A model generated the notes under the pieces. It was not told the origin of the DNA and made no database searches. It saw nothing but the letters and a program-made list of their open reading frames with translations. From Spirochaetales bacterium (GTDB lineage Bacteria; Spirochaetota; Spirochaetia; SZUA-6; DRHE01), in the NCBI GenBank assembly GCA_016935715.1, contig JAFGQJ010000112.1, positions 1-33,737 on the forward strand: a stretch of DNA of 33,737 nucleotides, in the 5' to 3' direction. The translations under genes were made by a program, and so were the position numbers. Shown one piece after another: positions 24,139 to 32,062 of this stretch (position 1 is the stretch's first letter; every line of letters begins with the position of its first letter).

Positions 24139-25377
24139 GTGAGTGCACGGAAGCTGGATGGTTCGTTGGTGCTACGAAATGCGAACGTTCTGCTCGGCAG
24201 CGGTGAGTTCCGGGAGTGCGACGTCCGCATCGACGGCCCGGTCATTTCAGCAATCGGTGAGGGACTGGGCGGCGGCGAAGAGCGGGACGTGGGCGGTTGC
24301 TACGTCTTGCCTGGTTTGATCGATCTGCATACCCACGGAATCGGCTACCAGGCGGTGGAGGTCTGTGATTTGTCCGCCTATGCCGAGATGGAGGCCGCCC
24401 GGGGTGCTACTTCGGTCGTGCCCACGATGTTCGCGCCGCTCGACGAAATCCTGCGCCAATTGAAACGTCATCGAGCCGAGACGGCGGAGCTGTCGCGGCT
24501 CAAGCAGGTCCGCGGTTTCCGCCTGGAGTCTCCCTACGTGGCGAACACCGGAGCCGGGAGGCGGCAGGACCTGGAGCCGATATCCCGGGAAACCACCGAT
24601 GCGATTCTCGAGGCCGGGGGTGGTCATATCCGGATCTGGGACATCTCCCCCGAGCTTCCACGGGCCCCCGAGGAGATTCGCTATCTCACCGGCAAGGGCA
24701 TCGTCTGCAGCATCGCCCACACCAAGGCGACGATCGAGCAGAGCCGGGCCGCCGTGGATGCCGGCGCCGCCTTGGTGACCCACCTCTTCGACGTGTTCGA
24801 ATTGCCCGAACAGACCGAAAGCGGCGTGATCCCGGCCGGCCTGGTGGATTACCTGCTGACCGAGGATCGGGTGGTCTGCGAGATCATCCCGGACGGAACC
24901 CACGTTTCCCCGATACTCGTGGAAGAGGCATGGCGCTGCAAGAGCCCGGAGCGCATAGCGATGGTCACGGATTCGAACCTGGGCGCGGGTCTCCCTCCCG
25001 GAAGGTATACCCTGGCCAGAGGCCTGGGAGAGGTGATTATCCGGGATGTGAACGACGGGGTGCGCCTGGTCGACCGGGGAATGGGCCTGGCCGGAAGCGC
25101 GCTCACCCCTTTGGACGGCCTGCGGAACCTGGTGCGGCTTTTCGGGAAAAGCCTGGAGCTGGCCAGTCGGGTCTGTTCGCGCACTCCGGCCCGGCTGCTC
25201 GGCCTCAATGCCGGGGAGATCGCCGAAGGACGGGATGCGGACCTGATCGTACTGGATGAACAGCTGCACCTCCTGCTCACCATCACGCGGGGGGCCGTTG
25301 TATTCCGGGCCGAGTCGCTGAAATCTACACAAACGGAGGTATTAGCATGTTTGCCGGAACAGGGAAAATCGACATAA
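24139..25377 (+). CDS. NagA-like amidohydrolase, second paralogue
   Basis: This 412-residue metal-dependent deacetylase-type enzyme carries PGLIDLHTHG with His64 and His66. Glu130 lies in FRLESP (NagA HLEGP region), with His194 (SIAHT) and His215 (VTHLFD) as further metal ligands. His255 (PDGTHV) and catalytic Asp278 (MVTDSNLGAG) complete the active site. It shares with the paralogue at 11456-12616 the unusual IRIWD(I/V)SPEL and FR.E segments, so the two form one subfamily apart from classical NagA. GTG 24139 is chosen: GAGGTG lies 6 bp upstream and the promoter overlaps all earlier starts. The 3' end overlaps the next gene by 31 bp. Confidence 0.86.
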   Translation: MSARKLDGSLVLRNANVLLGSGEFRECDVRIDGPVISAIGEGLGGGEERDVGGCYVLPGLIDLHTHGIGYQAVEVCDLSAYAEMEAARGATSVVPTMFAPLDEILRQLKRHRAETAELSRLKQVRGFRLESPYVANTGAGRRQDLEPISRETTDAILEAGGGHIRIWDISPELPRAPEEIRYLTGKGIVCSIAHTKATIEQSRAAVDAGAALVTHLFDVFELPEQTESGVIPAGLVDYLLTEDRVVCEIIPDGTHVSPILVEEAWRCKSPERIAMVTDSNLGAGLPPGRYTLARGLGEVIIRDVNDGVRLVDRGMGLAGSALTPLDGLRNLVRLFGKSLELASRVCSRTPARLLGLNAGEIAEGRDADLIVLDEQLHLLLTITRGAVVFRAESLKSTQTEVLACLPEQGKST

Positions 25378-26651
25378 CGCCCCGGGGCAGCGTCTGGATG
25401 GACGGGATGATTCGCGCCCATCGATCGACGGGGATCCACGATCCCCTCCACGCCCGGGCCCTCTACCTGGCAGCGGATGAGAATCCCCGAAACGCCTTCG
25501 TCCTGGTTGCCATGGACGTCGTGGGCCTGAACGCGGAGGACGGGATGGTGGTGCGCCGGAGCGTGGAGAAAAGCACCGGGATCCCCTGGGATCACATCAT
25601 CCTGGCCGCCTCCCATACGCACTCCGGACCGGCCACGATTGGAGCCTTCAACCCGAAGGAAACGAAGTACGTGGGGGAACTGCAAAAGAAGCTCGTAACG
25701 GTCATCGGGCGGGCTGCGGGCGGCGCGGTTCGGGCCGCCGCCGGCAGCGGCTCCGGAAAGGAAGACACAATCAGTCACTACCGGCGGTTTCTCACGAAGG
25801 ACGGCCGGGTCGTGATGATCTGGGAGCCCTGTCCCGCGGAAGATATCGTCGGACCCCTGGGGGAGATCGACCCGGAGCTCGGCGTGCTCAAGGTGACCGG
25901 GAGCGAGGGGAGCAGCGACGGCAACCTCTGCATCGCCTTCAACCACGCGGGTCATCCCAACGTCCTGTCGGGGGAGAACTACCTGATCAGCGGCGATTAT
26001 GCCGGTCTGGCGGCGCAGCTCGTGGAGGAGAGGTTCGGCTGCACCTCCATGTTCTTAAACGGTGCCCAGGGCACCATGGACGTGGACGGTTTTAAGGACC
26101 GGGACTGGGAAGGACGGGATCGGATCGGAAGGACCCTGGCCGATGCGGTCGGCTCGGTGGCGGCCGATCTGCCGACCTCCCCTTCCGTGCATCTGCGGGG
26201 AGGGTCGGTACGCTACACGATCCCCTCGAGGAAAATCAGCGAAGAGGAGTATCGCTGGGCCGAGAAGATACTGGAGCAGACCGGGGGAAAGATCCAGCCC
26301 CTGGCCGACGGGATAGGGGATGACTACCTGGCCGTACTGTTCAAGCGCCTGCGGGGCAGGGAGCAGGAGGAAAACCCGGCCGAGCAGGTCTGTGTGGCAC
26401 TGGATGACAGCGCTTTTCTCAGCTTCCCCGGCGAGCTGTTCACGGAGATCGGGATGGAGATCAAACAGGCCAGCCCCTTCAAGCACACCTACATCGTCGA
26501 CCTGGCCAACGGGACGATCGGCTACGTTCCCAGCAGAAAGGCCATCGGCGAAGGGGGATACGCGGTGGTGACGCGGAAGCTCGACCACAGCGCCGCGGAT
26601 CTGGTCAAGGAGCACAGCCTGGCCCTGCTGCGCGAGGTGTTCGACCGCTGA
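25347..26651 (+). CDS. Neutral/alkaline non-lysosomal ceramidase N-terminal-domain protein (putative amidase)
   Basis: The 434-residue protein resembles the zinc-containing catalytic domain of neutral ceramidases, enzymes that cleave an N-acyl amide bond. Visible sites are ITPRG at the N-terminus, ASHTHSGP (His90, His92), NHAGHPNVL (His200, His203) and FLNGAQGTMD in the region of the nucleophile. PGELFTEIG (Glu363) and IGYVPSRKAIGEGGY (Tyr393, Tyr405) complete the expected His/His/Glu/Tyr metal site. There is no signal peptide or C-terminal domain, so it is cytoplasmic and not a classical secreted ceramidase. It overlaps the NagA-like gene by 31 bp; GGAGG precedes the ATG. The substrate is unknown. 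Confidence 0.85.
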   Translation: MFAGTGKIDITPRGSVWMDGMIRAHRSTGIHDPLHARALYLAADENPRNAFVLVAMDVVGLNAEDGMVVRRSVEKSTGIPWDHIILAASHTHSGPATIGAFNPKETKYVGELQKKLVTVIGRAAGGAVRAAAGSGSGKEDTISHYRRFLTKDGRVVMIWEPCPAEDIVGPLGEIDPELGVLKVTGSEGSSDGNLCIAFNHAGHPNVLSGENYLISGDYAGLAAQLVEERFGCTSMFLNGAQGTMDVDGFKDRDWEGRDRIGRTLADAVGSVAADLPTSPSVHLRGGSVRYTIPSRKISEEEYRWAEKILEQTGGKIQPLADGIGDDYLAVLFKRLRGREQEENPAEQVCVALDDSAFLSFPGELFTEIGMEIKQASPFKHTYIVDLANGTIGYVPSRKAIGEGGYAVVTRKLDHSAADLVKEHSLALLREVFDR

Positions 26652-26666
26652 ACGTTCAGGATTAGG

Positions 26667-28769
26667 GTGAAGGAACTTCTTCGTCTTCCCGTTACCTGCA
26701 ACAAGGACTGCGGGGGAGGCTGCCCCCTGATCGCCGAGATCAGGGACGGCCGTCTGCTCCGTCTTCTGGACAATCCCCTCAAACCCCCTGCCATGAGGGG
26801 CTGTGTCCGGGGCTATCAGATGGCTCGCACGGTGTACCATCCCCGGCGTCTGCGGGCACCCCTGCTGCGAAGCGGCCCCCGGGGCTCGGGGCGGTACCGC
26901 GAGGTCGGCTGGAAGGAGGCCCTGCGGGTGGTCGCCGAAAGGCTGGAGCGGATCCGCGCCGCCGGGGATCCGCAGGCGGTCATGCGGCTAGGGGGTTCGG
27001 GCTCCCCTCGGGGCGCTCTGCACAACACCGACCTGCTCACAAAGCGCTTTTTATCCCTATTCGGGGGCTTCACCGATCTCAGCGGGAGCTACAGCGCGGG
27101 AGCCGAGCTGTTCGTCAATCCCTATCTTTTCGGTCCGGCCCATGCCGGGAGCGCGGGAATAGACGCCGCCACCCTGCGCCATTCCCGGCTGATCCTGCTC
27201 TGGGGCGCGAATCCAGCCGATACCCGTTTCGGCGCCGAACTGTGCACCCGCATCCGCGAGCAGCGCAGGCGGGGTACTCCGGTCATCACGATCGATCCGC
27301 GCTGTTCGCGCACGGCAAGGAGCCTGTCCGACCAGTGGATAGCGGTGCGGCCGGGAAGCGACACGGCCCTGATGGCGGCGATTCTCTACGTGTTGCTGGA
27401 GGAGGAGCTGGTCGATCGGGTGTTCGTTCGCGAGCACAGCCTCGGCTTCGAAGCGCTGGAACGCTACGTCCTGGGCAGGGACGACGGGGAAGCCAAGACA
27501 CCGTCCTGGGCCGGGGAGATCTGCGGCACGGGCCGGGATGTCATCCTGCGGCTGGCCCGGTTGTACGGAAAAAGCCGACCCGCCGCCCTGATTCCGGGGC
27601 TGTCCATCCAGAGAACCATCGGCGGGGAGGAAGCCATTCGCATGGCCGTGGCTCTGCAGACCGCTACCGGCAACGTGGGCGTCCCGGGCGGATCCTCCGG
27701 TTCCAGCGCCTGGGGAAGGCTCCCCGATCCCCGCTGCGGGCGAATGACCGTGCCTCCGGGGGGGCCGCGCCCGGAGGTACCCGAGTACCGCTGGGCCGAC
27801 GCGATCCTGGAAGGGCGATCAGGCGGCTATCCCGGCGATATCCGGGCCCTCTACAATGTCGGGGGCAACTACTTGGCGACGGGAAGCGACGTGCGGAAGA
27901 ACATACGAGCCTTTGCAAAGGTGGATTTCTCAGTCTGTCACGACTGCTTCCTGACGCCTACGGCTGCACATTGCGACGTGGTGCTGCCGGTTACCACCTT
28001 TCTGGAACGGGAGGATATCGTTTTTCCCGAGAGCAACCACCTGTTGTACTCCCACAAGGCGATCGAGCCGGTGGGGCAGTCCAGGAACGATTACGATATC
28101 TTCTGCGGGCTGGCCGATCTGCTCGGCTTCGGCCGGGAGTATTCCCTGGGCAGGAGCGCCGGCGAATGGTTAGAGTGCTTCCTGGAAGAATCGGAGATCC
28201 CGGATGCGGATGAGTTCCGCCGCACCGGCATCTATTCGGGTCCCGAGCAGGAGCGCTGCGGCCTGTCCGAGTTCGCCGCCGATCCGGAGGGTTTCCCGCT
28301 GTCCACCCCGTCGGGGAAGATCGAGATCGCCTCCGCCGGATACGCCCGCCTCGGCTTTCCCGCCTTTCCCACCTGGAGGGGCTTCCGGACCGGGGAGGAA
28401 TATCCGCTTTATCTGATCACCCCCCATGCTCGCTACCGGACCAACTCCCAGCACGCCAATGATCCCTGGTTCGTGGAGCGGGAAACGCAGCTTCTGTGGA
28501 TGCATCCCCGGGATGCCGCGGCCCGGGGCATCCCGGAAGGAAGCCGGGTGGAGGCGGCCAGTCCACAGGGGAAGCTGCGGGTCACGGTCCGGGTCACCGA
28601 GGAAATCATGCCCGGCGTGGTGTGCCTCCTGGCCGGAATGTGGCCGGAGATAGGCGGGGACGGCGTGGACACGGCGGGCTCGGCGAATATCCTCACCTCC
28701 ACGCTGCCCACCCAGCCCAGCCAGAGCTCCCGCACCCACTCGGTGGCCGTGGATGTGAGGCCCGCCTGA
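26667..28769 (+). CDS. Molybdopterin-dependent oxidoreductase (DMSO reductase family), cytoplasmic
   Basis: The 700-residue enzyme has an N-terminal 4Fe-4S motif with Cys11, Cys15, Cys19 and Cys46 (C-x3-C-x3-C-x26-C). The molybdopterin domains follow, with LILLWGANPADTRFGAEL and TIDPRCSRTARSLSDQWIAV. The C-terminal dinucleotide-binding domain (from about 575) contains TPHARYRTNSQHANDPWF. Ser143 in GSYSAGAE is at the position of the metal-ligand serine of DMSO/TMAO reductases. There is no twin-arginine signal, no FeS-subunit gene and no membrane anchor gene nearby, so it probably acts alone in the cytoplasm on a pathway intermediate. The start is GTG 26667 after AGGATTAGG. Confidence 0.93.
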   Translation: MKELLRLPVTCNKDCGGGCPLIAEIRDGRLLRLLDNPLKPPAMRGCVRGYQMARTVYHPRRLRAPLLRSGPRGSGRYREVGWKEALRVVAERLERIRAAGDPQAVMRLGGSGSPRGALHNTDLLTKRFLSLFGGFTDLSGSYSAGAELFVNPYLFGPAHAGSAGIDAATLRHSRLILLWGANPADTRFGAELCTRIREQRRRGTPVITIDPRCSRTARSLSDQWIAVRPGSDTALMAAILYVLLEEELVDRVFVREHSLGFEALERYVLGRDDGEAKTPSWAGEICGTGRDVILRLARLYGKSRPAALIPGLSIQRTIGGEEAIRMAVALQTATGNVGVPGGSSGSSAWGRLPDPRCGRMTVPPGGPRPEVPEYRWADAILEGRSGGYPGDIRALYNVGGNYLATGSDVRKNIRAFAKVDFSVCHDCFLTPTAAHCDVVLPVTTFLEREDIVFPESNHLLYSHKAIEPVGQSRNDYDIFCGLADLLGFGREYSLGRSAGEWLECFLEESEIPDADEFRRTGIYSGPEQERCGLSEFAADPEGFPLSTPSGKIEIASAGYARLGFPAFPTWRGFRTGEEYPLYLITPHARYRTNSQHANDPWFVERETQLLWMHPRDAAARGIPEGSRVEAASPQGKLRVTVRVTEEIMPGVVCLLAGMWPEIGGDGVDTAGSANILTSTLPTQPSQSSRTHSVAVDVRPA

Positions 28770-28811
28770 TTCAGGCCGGGTATGATCGGCGGAGCGTCAA
28801 TGCAGAATGCA

Positions 28812-28825
28812 TAGTAAAATTACTA
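28812..28825 (+). promoter_or_regulatory. Perfect inverted repeat before the amidohydrolase gene
   Basis: TAGTAA and TTACTA arms (28812-28817, 28820-28825) flank AA in an otherwise GC-rich 67-bp gap between the oxidoreductase and the amidohydrolase. It directly precedes the AGGAGG ribosome site. It may be an operator for an internal promoter or a weak hairpin that affects translation. No clear -35/-10 pair was found here. Confidence 0.35.
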
Positions 28826-28836
28826 GGAGGAACGAT

Positions 28837-29862
28837 ATGATTTCCAAAGAACAGATGCGTGAAAAGATCGCCTCGGAATCCGGCGCGGTGATCGACGTCC
28901 ACACCCACGTGGGCATCAGCCCGGGAGGGTACATCAGCCAGGGATATCCCTACTGCCTCAGCCTGGAAGACCTGGCGATCCGGATGAACATCCTCGGGAT
29001 TTCCTACTCGGTGGTTTTTCCCTTGGGGTCTTTCTACTATGCCCTGTCCCGGTCCAAGGAGAAGAAGGTCCGGATCAGCGGGCGGATCAGCCGTTTCCCG
29101 TACGAGCTGGCGAATCAGAACCTTCTCAACGAGATTTTCGAGATATTCCCCGGGTATTCGCAGCTCTTTCTTCCCTTCGCCATGTTCGATCCCTCCAGAA
29201 AACAGGCGGCCCAGGTGAAGCTGCTCCGGACCCTAGCCGATCGCTATCCCCTGTACGGATTGAAGACGGTGACCAGCTATTCCCAGGCGAACATCACGGA
29301 CCTTCTCTCGCCGCGGGGCCGCTGCATCCTGGAGTTTGCCCGGGATCTGGATATCCCCGTCACGATCCACACTTCGGTGGCCCCGGGAGATCCCTGGGCG
29401 AATGTTTTCTCCATCCTCGATGTGGTTTCCGACAATCCGGAGGTGCGCTTTTGCCTGGCTCATACCTGCCGCTTCAGCAAGACGGCCCTCGACACCGCCG
29501 ATCGCCTGGACAACTGCTTCGTGGACCTGTCCGCCTTTCACATCCACTGCCAGCTGGCCGTCCAGGACAGTCCGTCGATCGCGGGCAGGGATGAACGGTT
29601 CGACGCCGACTACCACAGGCCCCTGGAGGCGCTGAAACAGCTGGCCGAAGCCTATCCGCAAACCCTCTGCTGGGGTACCGATACGCCCGCCTACTACTAC
29701 ATCAATCGCTGGGTGGATGACCAAGGGAGGATGCACCGGTCGGATTTGAAGTGTGACTGGGACGTGGAAGCGCTGGCCCTGAGGAAGCTGGACGATCAGA
29801 CCCGCCGGCGCCTGGCCTACGACAATCCGCTGCGTCTGCTGTTTGCGGGCAAAGTTGTCTGA
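28837..29862 (+). CDS. Amidohydrolase (Amidohydro_2 TIM-barrel family)
   Basis: The 341-residue metal-dependent hydrolase or decarboxylase has IDVHTHVG (His22, His24), VTIHTS (His178), CLAHTCR (His209) and WGTDTPAYYY (Asp282). These are the ordered metal ligands of the ACMS-decarboxylase/2-pyrone-4,6-dicarboxylate-lactonase type of amidohydrolase. The family acts on lactones, amides or carboxylates; the substrate cannot be told. ATG 28837 follows AGGAGGAA by a good spacing; an in-frame ATG at 28807 lies upstream of that site and is rejected. The next gene starts one base after its stop. Confidence 0.88.
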   Translation: MISKEQMREKIASESGAVIDVHTHVGISPGGYISQGYPYCLSLEDLAIRMNILGISYSVVFPLGSFYYALSRSKEKKVRISGRISRFPYELANQNLLNEIFEIFPGYSQLFLPFAMFDPSRKQAAQVKLLRTLADRYPLYGLKTVTSYSQANITDLLSPRGRCILEFARDLDIPVTIHTSVAPGDPWANVFSILDVVSDNPEVRFCLAHTCRFSKTALDTADRLDNCFVDLSAFHIHCQLAVQDSPSIAGRDERFDADYHRPLEALKQLAEAYPQTLCWGTDTPAYYYINRWVDDQGRMHRSDLKCDWDVEALALRKLDDQTRRRLAYDNPLRLLFAGKVV

Positions 29863-29863
29863 G

Positions 29864-31045
29864 ATGGCCAAAGCCGAATTGAGCTCCAGGGAACGGATGC
29901 TGGGAGCGATCGAGTCGCGGGAGATCGACTATATCCCCTGCTCCTTCATGCTGTTCTGGAACGTCTCGCAGAGCTGTTCCTCCCAGGAGGAAAGCGTCGA
30001 AAAACAGCTGCAGCTGGGGCTCGATCCCTACCTCACCACGGGGCCGAAGCGCTGCCTTCATCCCGACGTCGAGTACCGGGAATGGGCGGAAACCCGGGAG
30101 GGGATCAAATATTTCTGCAGGAGCTTCGATACGCCCCGGGGGCCTCTCACCGGTGCAGTGCGCCAGATCGACGGCTGGCCCTCGGGGGGGGGCCTGCCCC
30201 TGTTCCACGACTTCATCGTTCCCCGCATCGCCGAGCCCCTTGTCAAGCCCGAACGGGACCTGGAGAAGCTGCCCTACCTGTTCGGGCCGTTCAGCGACGC
30301 GGCCGTAGCGGAATTCCGGGAGAAAGCCGGGAAGACCAGGGCGTTCGCGGAGAAGCACGGCCTGCTGCTGACCGGGGGATTCGGCTACGACGGCTATGAA
30401 GGGCTGGTCGGGGCCGAGGCCATGTCCTGGATTACCGGCTTCACAGAGACGATGATCCTGTCGGTGACCCGCCCTGAGCTCATCCGGGAATACGCGAACA
30501 TCATCCACGAGTGGAATCTGCGCCAGATCGAGCTGATCCTGGATATCGCGAATCCGGACCTGCTCATACGCAGGGCCTGGTATGAAACCACCGAATTCTG
30601 GACCCCGACAGCCTTCAGACAGATCATCGCCCCGACCATCCGCCGGGAAGTCGAGCTGGTGCATCAGGCGGGCAAGAAATACGGCTACCTAATCACAAGT
30701 GCATTCCTGCCAATTCTGGAGGACATCCTGGAGGCCGGCATCGACGTACTGATCGGACTGGACCCGAAGGAGGGAAAGGGGACGGACATCGCCGTGGTCA
30801 AGGAGCGTTTCCGTGCTCGAAACAAGGCCATTTGGGGAGGTGCCAGCGGGTCGGTGACCGTCGAGATGGGAACGGAGAGGGAAAACGAACAGGCGGTCAT
30901 GGAGACCCTCACTGTTCTCGGTAAGGGTGGGGGATTCATCCTCTCACCGGTGGACAATGTGCGGGAGGACAACGAAAGAACCTGGCGGAATACGTACACC
31001 TATATCGACACCTGGAAACGCTACAGGACCATCTATGGCCACTGA
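29864..31045 (+). CDS. Uroporphyrinogen decarboxylase (URO-D)-superfamily protein, zinc ligands absent
   Basis: The 393-residue URO-D-fold protein begins with the typical LSSRERMLGAIESREIDYIP. Later segments are GGFGYDGYEGLVG, EAGIDVLIGLDPKEGKGTD and AIWGGASGSVTVEMGT. It is not a haem-pathway HemE by context. It resembles the methyltransferase-like URO-D group (MtaA/CmuA relatives) that usually occurs in catabolic operons. At the place of the zinc-binding H-x-C the sequence is YGYLITSAF, and the C-terminal cysteine motif reads GGFILSPVD, so the zinc site appears lost. There is no corrinoid protein gene nearby. The ribosome site is weak and lies within the previous gene, suggesting translational coupling. 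Confidence 0.85.
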   Translation: MAKAELSSRERMLGAIESREIDYIPCSFMLFWNVSQSCSSQEESVEKQLQLGLDPYLTTGPKRCLHPDVEYREWAETREGIKYFCRSFDTPRGPLTGAVRQIDGWPSGGGLPLFHDFIVPRIAEPLVKPERDLEKLPYLFGPFSDAAVAEFREKAGKTRAFAEKHGLLLTGGFGYDGYEGLVGAEAMSWITGFTETMILSVTRPELIREYANIIHEWNLRQIELILDIANPDLLIRRAWYETTEFWTPTAFRQIIAPTIRREVELVHQAGKKYGYLITSAFLPILEDILEAGIDVLIGLDPKEGKGTDIAVVKERFRARNKAIWGGASGSVTVEMGTERENEQAVMETLTVLGKGGGFILSPVDNVREDNERTWRNTYTYIDTWKRYRTIYGH

Positions 31046-31083
31046 TCCCATTAGCGGTGTATGATGCCGGGAGCGCTCGGATC

Positions 31084-32043
31084 ATGAGGGAACTACTGTC
31101 CACAGCGATTACTCCCGATTGGGAAGGTTTGATCTCCTGCATCCGGTGTGACAAGACCCCCGCACGCACGCATCACATCGAGCTCCTCCTCGACGAGGAG
31201 GTCCAGGATGCCGTCTGTGCCAGCTTCACCCTTCTCGAAGGCCTGGATCAAGAGGATCCGTACTTTTCGGAGAAAAGGCAGATCCGGCTGCAGCGTTTCC
31301 TCGGTTATGATTACGTCACAGTCTGTCCGGAGAATTCGGAAAGCTTTCTTCATCACTACGACAGCACCGAAGATACGGCAAATCTCAAGCGCTCGGAAGG
31401 GCGGGTGTTCATCGACGAGCATCGCGACCCCATCACCGATTGGGACGAATTCGACTCGTACCCCTGGCCCGATCCCCGCGATTTCACCACCCGCTCACTC
31501 GAGTACTACCAGGAAAACCTTCCCGACGACATGTGCATCATCGGCGGACTGGTCGGTTCCTACGCGGAGAACATCACCTGGCTGATAGGCTACGAGAGGT
31601 TGTGCTACGCCCTCTACGATCAGAGGGATCTGGTGCAGGCCATAGCCGACAAGCTCACGGAGATCTTTCGTGCCACTGTGCAGATGATCCTGCGCTTCGA
31701 TCGCGTCAAGGCAATTTGGGGAAGCGACGATATGGGCTTCCGAACCGGCACGTTCATCAGCCCGGAGGATCTGAGGACTTTCGTTTTGCCGGGCCACAAG
31801 GCTCTGGCCGAAATGGCGCACGATGGGGGCCATCCATATTTCCTCCATTCCTGCGGACGGATTGACCGCGTGACGGAAGATCTCATTGAAGGTGTCGGCA
31901 TCGACGCCAAGCACTCCTTCGAGGATACCATCGAAAGCGTCGTCGAGTTCACGAAGAAATACGGGCGGCGGATACTGCCTGGGCACGGGCAACTCGGTGG
32001 CCAACTACATTCCTCTGGCGGGCTATCTCACGATGCTCGATGA
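31084..32043 (+). CDS. URO-D-superfamily methyltransferase-like protein, C-terminus frameshifted
   Basis: The 319-residue reading frame matches URO-D/MtaA-like proteins up to about residue 295: GGLVGSYAENITWLIGYE, KAIWGSDDMGFRTGTFISP, FLHSCGRIDRV (His255 and Cys257, zinc-type H-x-C) and GVGIDAKHSFED. After EFTKKYGRR it reads an unrelated tail (ILPGHGQLGG onward) and stops at 32043. The conserved family ending is present just downstream in another frame. About 33 residues normally found between these parts are missing, so a deletion with frameshift is inferred. ATG 31084 is preferred over GTG 31057. It may be non-functional. UROD1 precedes it by 38 bp. Confidence 0.8.
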   Translation: MRELLSTAITPDWEGLISCIRCDKTPARTHHIELLLDEEVQDAVCASFTLLEGLDQEDPYFSEKRQIRLQRFLGYDYVTVCPENSESFLHHYDSTEDTANLKRSEGRVFIDEHRDPITDWDEFDSYPWPDPRDFTTRSLEYYQENLPDDMCIIGGLVGSYAENITWLIGYERLCYALYDQRDLVQAIADKLTEIFRATVQMILRFDRVKAIWGSDDMGFRTGTFISPEDLRTFVLPGHKALAEMAHDGGHPYFLHSCGRIDRVTEDLIEGVGIDAKHSFEDTIESVVEFTKKYGRRILPGHGQLGGQLHSSGGLSHDAR

Positions 32044-32062
32044 GGGGCGGAAATCCCGGTGA
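31964..32062 (+). pseudogene. Out-of-frame remnant of the URO-D-like C-terminus
   Basis: Read from 31964 in the frame one base ahead of the upstream coding frame, this stretch encodes GGGYCLGTGNSVANYIPLAG and continues to a stop at 32060-32062. This is the recognisable C-terminal end of URO-D/methyltransferase-like proteins, including a likely third zinc ligand (Cys in GGYC). Its stop overlaps the GTG of the next gene (GTGA), the usual sign of a once-coupled gene pair. Hence the ancestral gene ended here and not at 32043. Confidence 0.75.

Noticed and set aside
29864..32043. The URO-D-like genes as haem-biosynthesis HemE
   Set aside because: No other haem gene is present. The sequence features resemble the methyltransferase-like branch of the superfamily, and the genes sit in a catabolic operon.
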